A stretch of DNA of 64,000 nucleotides. It comes from Dipteris shenzhenensis. Its lineage: Eukaryota > Polypodiophyta > Polypodiopsida > Gleicheniales. Below are positions 59,381-64,000 of the stretch, in pieces. The stretch lies in assembly GCA_047967505.1 (NCBI GenBank), contig CM106540.1; one strand, given 5' to 3'. Every line of letters begins with the position of its first letter. Position 1 is the first letter of the stretch. Both the position numbers and the translations under genes were made by a program. Under the pieces are notes generated by a model, which was given only the letters and a program-made list of their open reading frames with translations, did no database searches and was not told the origin of the DNA.

Positions 59381-59635
59381 TGCAATGCATGCACACGTGC
59401 TTGCACAATAACCCAGATGCACACATGCACACTCGGGAACTAATAAAAGGACTTCGTAGACGAAGTAAAAATTCTACATGACTAAAATCCCTATGTCCTA
59501 GATGTGATCTAAAAGACGTTAGTCACAAACGTGCATATGTAGAACAGTTTTAAAACCTCAAGATTAGTATTTTCAAAGCACCGAAATAAAAAGAAACCCT
59601 ATCTCCTCCTTATCAAACTTTAGTGTTTCTAAACC

Positions 59636-60440
59636 TTACATAACAGAGCTCATGCTTTGATTGCACGATGACTTGGCCATTGCTGCACATTCCAACACAC
59701 ACTGCCCTTTGAAACTTGCAAGAGCATGTGCAGCCATACGGCCACCATTTTCTGTGAGAACAGCCTGATGGAACTTGATTAGGCCAGATAGAAAGAATGC
59801 ATTGCAGAAGAGATCACATGAAGGTTTATCATGGAAGATCCACCATGATAATCCAGAGTTGCAATTGTTCTTCGCACAGTTCCATATACATCTTACTGTA
59901 CGGACTATGCCTGGCTGCAGAGGATCTTCAAGGCCTATTTCACGCAAATCTTGCACCCCTAAAAATTCACTCAGACTGAGTTTTCCATCGCCATCACTGT
60001 CAAATACATGAATGATAACATCCACTGCTGCATTTGACAGAGAAACTTGACAGACCTGAGCATGCACTACATGTTAGATTGCAGTATATACATTGATAAG
60101 AGACATTCATAACATAACAAAACTTTTATGCGTTATCCAATATCTTCAGCTGTCACACAAGGTTACCTGAGAAGCAGCCCATTGAAAATCCTCTTTTGAA
60201 AAACCACGAATGCCTCCAGCAGCATAAGCTGATATTGCCAAAAGCTTTCGCTTTTTACGCAGCTCAGCAAACTGTCGGAAATCCTGAAGGAAATTTACAT
60301 CCACATATTGAAGAGTACTCCTATTCAGCTTGTGCACTTACATTAATAAGGAAGAGTTTTTCTAAAATGAGATTGTGAGTATGGAACTGGAGGAAACCTA
60401 CCATGTACATACAGCGATAAAAGCTGTGCCAAAGCTCATT
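59636..60440 (-). CDS. MICU: mitochondrial calcium uptake regulator (MICU-like), 3' exons
   Basis: Predicted exons on the minus strand: 60440-60402 (39 nt, NELWHSFYRCMYM), 60283-60167 (117 nt, DFRQFAELRKKRKLLAISAY ... EDFQWAASQ) and 60055-59636 (VCQVSLSNAAVDVIIHVF onward). All have GT-AG borders (TTCATCTCAG, TTTCCTTCAG, ATGCTCAG acceptors; GTAGGT, GTAACC donors) and are in phase. The last exon holds an intact EF-hand (DSDGDGKLSLSEF) followed by CIWNCAKNNC, like the Cys/Trp-rich end of plant MICU proteins. The A-x-QVC...DVI-x-HVFD arrangement is that of MICU, the EF-hand regulator of the mitochondrial uniporter in the intermembrane space. The 5' exons with the first EF-hand and the targeting peptide were not found up to 62 kb. 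The C terminus runs about 80 residues past the expected end. Confidence 0.68.
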
Positions 60441-60599
60441 CTGAGATGAACAGGTCAAATAAAAATCTAAAATGCAAAGCACTAATGTTTGATGAATGTC
60501 CAACCACTGTCTAGGCTGTAAGGACACAAACATCTTTTGGCACACCTGGTGCTTATTCGGTAACCACACCTACAAAACTCTATCAAACAATACAGAGGC

Positions 60600-62270
60600 A
60601 TGGAAACAAAAGAGAGCACCATTTCTAAAGAGACAAAAACATATGCAATAGGCAATAAAAGGGTCTACTGCAGCCCAGAGACAACAAAAGACTGTGATAC
60701 AGCTTTACAACATATATGGATTGACTGTCTCTTATGGTTGGTAAAGAAAACGTATGTGTGCGCAAGCGCGTGGTGGTGGTGCGGTGTGTGTTCCAAGCAA
60801 GGATTTGAGCCTAACCCTATATGGAATCCCGAGGGGTTTTGTATACATTCACCCTTTTTCTCATTATCAAGGCAACGTATAGTCAGAAATTGTTGACGTT
60901 CACTCTCCCACAATCTCATGCACTCACCTCTCTCCCCACACTGTCCTCCTTTCCATCAACATAAGGTCCTATATGGGACTATATGACTCTATAAAGACCT
61001 ATGCCACCCTACAACGGGCTGATATGGCCCTAGAAGAGCCTATACAAAAACGTGCATGCACTCAAAGGGCCCCTAAGGGGTGCACCACTAGAAAAGCCTG
61101 CATACAGTGTGCGTTCAAGGGGTAATAGCTAGATCCCAAATTAGATATGGATAGTACATTACTTTCCCTTTATGGAAAATTCAAATTTACAATTTTGTCA
61201 ATTAAAAAACCCCTTTTATATGCAAATAGGTTACAAGAGCTTCCAGAAGAATTAGTAAATCTTAAAAGTTGATGAGAACAAGGTGGAAGAGATGCTACTT
61301 ATCACGACAATTAGATTATTTTAAAACTAACCAAAACATCATATTAGTTTATTTTGAAACAACCAAAACGTCTATATGTATATAGGCAACCCTATGGGTT
61401 CTTGGATCTTGTCCCCAAAGCCCCTCAAAGCTATCCTTCATCTAACTGCCACACTAAATATATTAATGCTTTGACTAAATGATGAGCTTTTTCCTTCATG
61501 CATGATTGACATATAATTTTGCAGTAGCGCATCTTATGACGGATTATCAAGGATAAAATGGCTAATAAAAAGGGTAGGCACATCTTTTGACAAAATAATA
61601 TGATGGCCATTATTGATATAATCAGACTCCATCTCAGCATCCTTGAATCTACTTTGAAACAAACAATGCATTTTGATTCCTCTAATATGATGACCTGCAC
61701 ACCAAGTAAGAAGAATCCCAATCTCTTAAGGAGCTTTACTAGCAACTTCCTCTTTTACAAAAGACATGAGCCACTATTGTGTGAGGGAATGAATAAATAT
61801 GAGTGGGGGACATCCAAGCCCCTGTGATGTTGAGTTGAACGGAGGCAGGCACATACGGGCATGAAAAAACGGATCTCCTTGCTACAGCCATAACACTCTG
61901 ACTATCAATGAGAGTCATCCAAGAGACTGTTGACGAGAAAAGCAGGCAGTGAAAATAATCCCTCAACCTCAAGATGGTGAGTGCAAGAGAGCATGCAGTC
62001 AGCCCTAGGAGATCCATGCATGACAAGGTTGGGGTGGATCAAACTCACATTGAGAATGCATGGAGAGTGGGAAGGGATGAGACATATGACAAGCCACTGA
62101 TCATCTAGTTTAAACATGCCAAAACAAGACAAGACATGCTCATGAAGGGAGCAAACCCGAAAGGAACCCCAATCTTCATTAACGAAGATTTTACTGAGAT
62201 GCAAACTGAGGAATGGAAGGAGGGCATCAGGAGGGTAATTGTCACGTCCTCACAAGGAAAAGGAGGAGGC
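60600..62270. other. intergenic or MICU intron, no exon recognised
   Basis: If the MICU gene is intact its upstream exons should lie here or beyond, but no frame with EF-hand or targeting-peptide features was seen. Only short frames occur. Confidence 0.35.
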
Positions 62271-62279
62271 ACACAGACA

Positions 62280-64000
62280 CGTATCTCAATCCCTAATGGA
62301 TGAGAGGAGAAAGAAAGGTCTCTGTTTTAGATGTGGAGAGAAATGGAGCGTGGATCAAAACAAGGCATGCAAAGCTAAATCAATCAAGGCAAACTAAGTA
62401 TGATTATAGAGATCTTTGAATCTGAGGATAAATTGTCCACCACAGAAAATGCAGAAGAGTTTCATAACTGTGGCATGAGGTTCTACGGGATGATGAGGTG
62501 GATGATGAGAATTATGTGTTCAATCCAAGAGCCTACAACCCATGTGAGCTGATAGCTATGAATGGGTCTAGGACCTGGAATTTATTACCTTGCTCTCCAT
62601 AAACAGTCCATTCACAGAAGTGGGTAGGCAAAGCTCCTACCATCTTGAGAATTCCTTTGTAGGCAAAGCTCCTACCATCTTGAGAATTCCTTTGAGCATT
62701 GTGAACCCTGCAAGGAAGATAAGGGTAATGGGGCTGTGAGTGATGAAGAGATTTCTGGGATACCAGGCGAGAGTTGTACACAATATCTACCAATGCTTTA
62801 AAGGGTTAAGTAGTCCCACCACTTTCCGAATCAAAAGGCGAGTAATGGGCAAAGATGCCCATGTTTTGGTGGATAGTGGAAGCACCCACAGCTTTGTAAA
62901 TTCTAAGTCTATCCATGCATTGAAGCTAGCAGTGGATGATCTTCCTCGCAGCTTGACGTTTGAAGTGGCTAATGCTAGTTTCACCATCAGCCAGAGAAAC
63001 TGTAATGATGCTGTCATTAACCTTTCCTCGAAGTATTCCTGTACCATGGATCTATTTTCTTTGGATCTTGGTTCCTATTGATATCATCTTGGCTGCGACT
63101 GGCTCAAAAGACTAGGTAAGTTTACTATGAATTCACAGGACATGACAATGAGTTTCGAAGACATGGGCAAGGAAGTTTACTTATCTGGTGTTCAATCTCA
63201 GAAATTGCAGTTGGTAACAGCCAAACAATTCACGAGGCTTCTCAAGAGAAAGGTTAGTATATTTGGTTTAAATCTTGAGGCTGGAAGCAATCAGAAATTT
63301 GGTAAGGACTTCAAAGTAGAAGACGTTGACATGCTGGGACTGTTACGGCAATATCGGGACATATTCAGAGAAACTCCTCCTGGTCTTCCCCATAAGACAG
63401 AAGTAGATCATGCCATTTATTTGTTGGAAGGAACTAGACCTATCAAGAAGGCTCCTTATAGTATCAAAAGCAGAAAAAGAAGAGGTTGCTAATCAGGTTC
63501 AGGAGTTGTTGGATAAGGGCTTCATCACCCACAGTCAATCTCCATTTGCCTCTTTGTTTTGTTAGAGAAAAAGAAAGATGTTACTTTCAGATTATGCATT
63601 CACTATAGGTAGCTCAATCCCTAGGGTGGATGTTGGATGAACTGAAGGGATCTAAATACTACTCTAAGATAGACCTCAAGCCAGGGCACCACCAAATAAC
63701 AATTAAGGAGGGTGATGGTGATGACAGCAGTACAGAGGAGCATCTGCAGCATGTAGCCAAAGTATTGGAGGTTCTTAACTTTATGCCAAGCCCTACAAGT
63801 GTTCTTTTATGGTGCAAAAGGTGGTGTACCTAGGCCACGTTATCACTCCTGAAGGTATTTCACTGGATCCTTCCAAAATACAAGTGATTCAAGTGGCCAA
63901 TCCCTTCAACACTCACTCCGTTAAGAGTATTTCTTGGTTTGACATCATTTTACAGAAGACTCATCAAGCGTTATGCCAAAAGAGCAGCTCCACTTACTGA
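62280..64000 (+). pseudogene. Ty3-gypsy gag-pol fragment
   Basis: The gag zinc knuckle region (KKGLCFRCGEKWSVDQNKAC) lies at 62300-62385. The protease has its active site intact (HVLVDSGSTHSFVNSKSIHA, near 62855), then YHLGCDWLKRLGK after a TGA (63079). The pre-RT spacer holds YRDIFRETPPGLPHKTEVDH. The reverse transcriptase has SKYYSKIDLKPGHHQITIKE, but the sequence then jumps to STEEHLQHVAKVLEVLNFMP, so the segment with the YxDD catalytic pair is deleted. CKRWCT / VVYLGHVITPEGISLDPSKI follows and the frame runs off the window. Frameshifts occur near 63490, 63615 and 63700. Confidence 0.88.
62624..62693. repeat. 35-bp tandem duplication
   Basis: GTAGGCAAAGCTCCTACCAT through GAGAATTCCTTT occurs twice, period 35 bp, between the gypsy gag knuckle and the protease. 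Confidence 0.8.

Larger units (their letters stand above)
58019..59630. other. intergenic with microsatellites, no gene seen
   Basis: 58691-58954 is an 87-codon plus-strand frame of no known family. Microsatellites are listed separately. Confidence 0.4.

Overview
The window is nuclear DNA of a land plant. The evidence is plant-type transposable elements (CACTA/En-Spm elements with Transposase_21, DUF4218 and DUF4216 domains, Ty1-copia, Ty3-gypsy, a LINE), GT-AG introns, and host genes typical of plants (ankyrin-PGG membrane protein, F-box protein, plant-type MICU). A non-seed plant is possible, but the sequence alone does not fix the species. There is no bacterial-style operon, rRNA, CRISPR array or convincing tRNA. 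Most coding sequence is transposon-derived and decayed. Many of the stops look like C-to-T changes at Gln or Arg codons, as expected of methylated, silenced DNA.

Layout. 1-2.35 kb: an unusually intact plus-strand module of a PIF1-type helicase (C-terminal part; the 5' part lies outside the window), a small orphan ORF, and a GIY-YIG endonuclease gene that becomes one 259-aa frame when an 89-nt GT-AG intron is removed. 2.8-3.8 kb: a broken centromeric-type (CENH3-like) histone H3 pseudogene. 3.96-4.16 kb: a near-perfect 200-bp fold-back. 4.4-7.3 kb: remains of an unrecognised minus-strand gene. 8.8-12 kb: two copia fragments. 14.8-29.1 kb: two related CACTA-type elements, one nested in the other, both resolvable to the base with 3-bp target duplications (TTA outer, AGA inner). 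29.1-34.5 kb: host sequence with an ankyrin-PGG gene (one in-frame TAG) and an OTU-like pseudogene. 34.7-45.4 kb: a second CACTA family with CACTACAAGG ends, forming a composite whose two ends are inverted copies of one another, with a copia element in the middle. 45.4-54 kb: mostly featureless DNA with one truncated F-box gene and a three-copy 174-bp repeat. 54.2-57.3 kb: a shattered LINE. 57.7-64 kb: gypsy fragments and the 3' exons of a MICU calcium-uptake regulator.

How the parts work together. Both CACTA families share one architecture: a minus-strand accessory gene (Transposase_24-like in the first family) and a plus-strand TNP2 transposase gene diverge from an internal intergenic region. 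In each family a short motif (TAGACGCR-like in the first, the palindrome GTCGCTATATAGCGAC in the second) is arrayed at the termini and again in that internal divergent promoter. This suggests that one element-encoded DNA-binding protein both assembles the ends for transposition and controls its own promoter. This design and the PIF1/GIY-YIG module are the two observations most worth following up.
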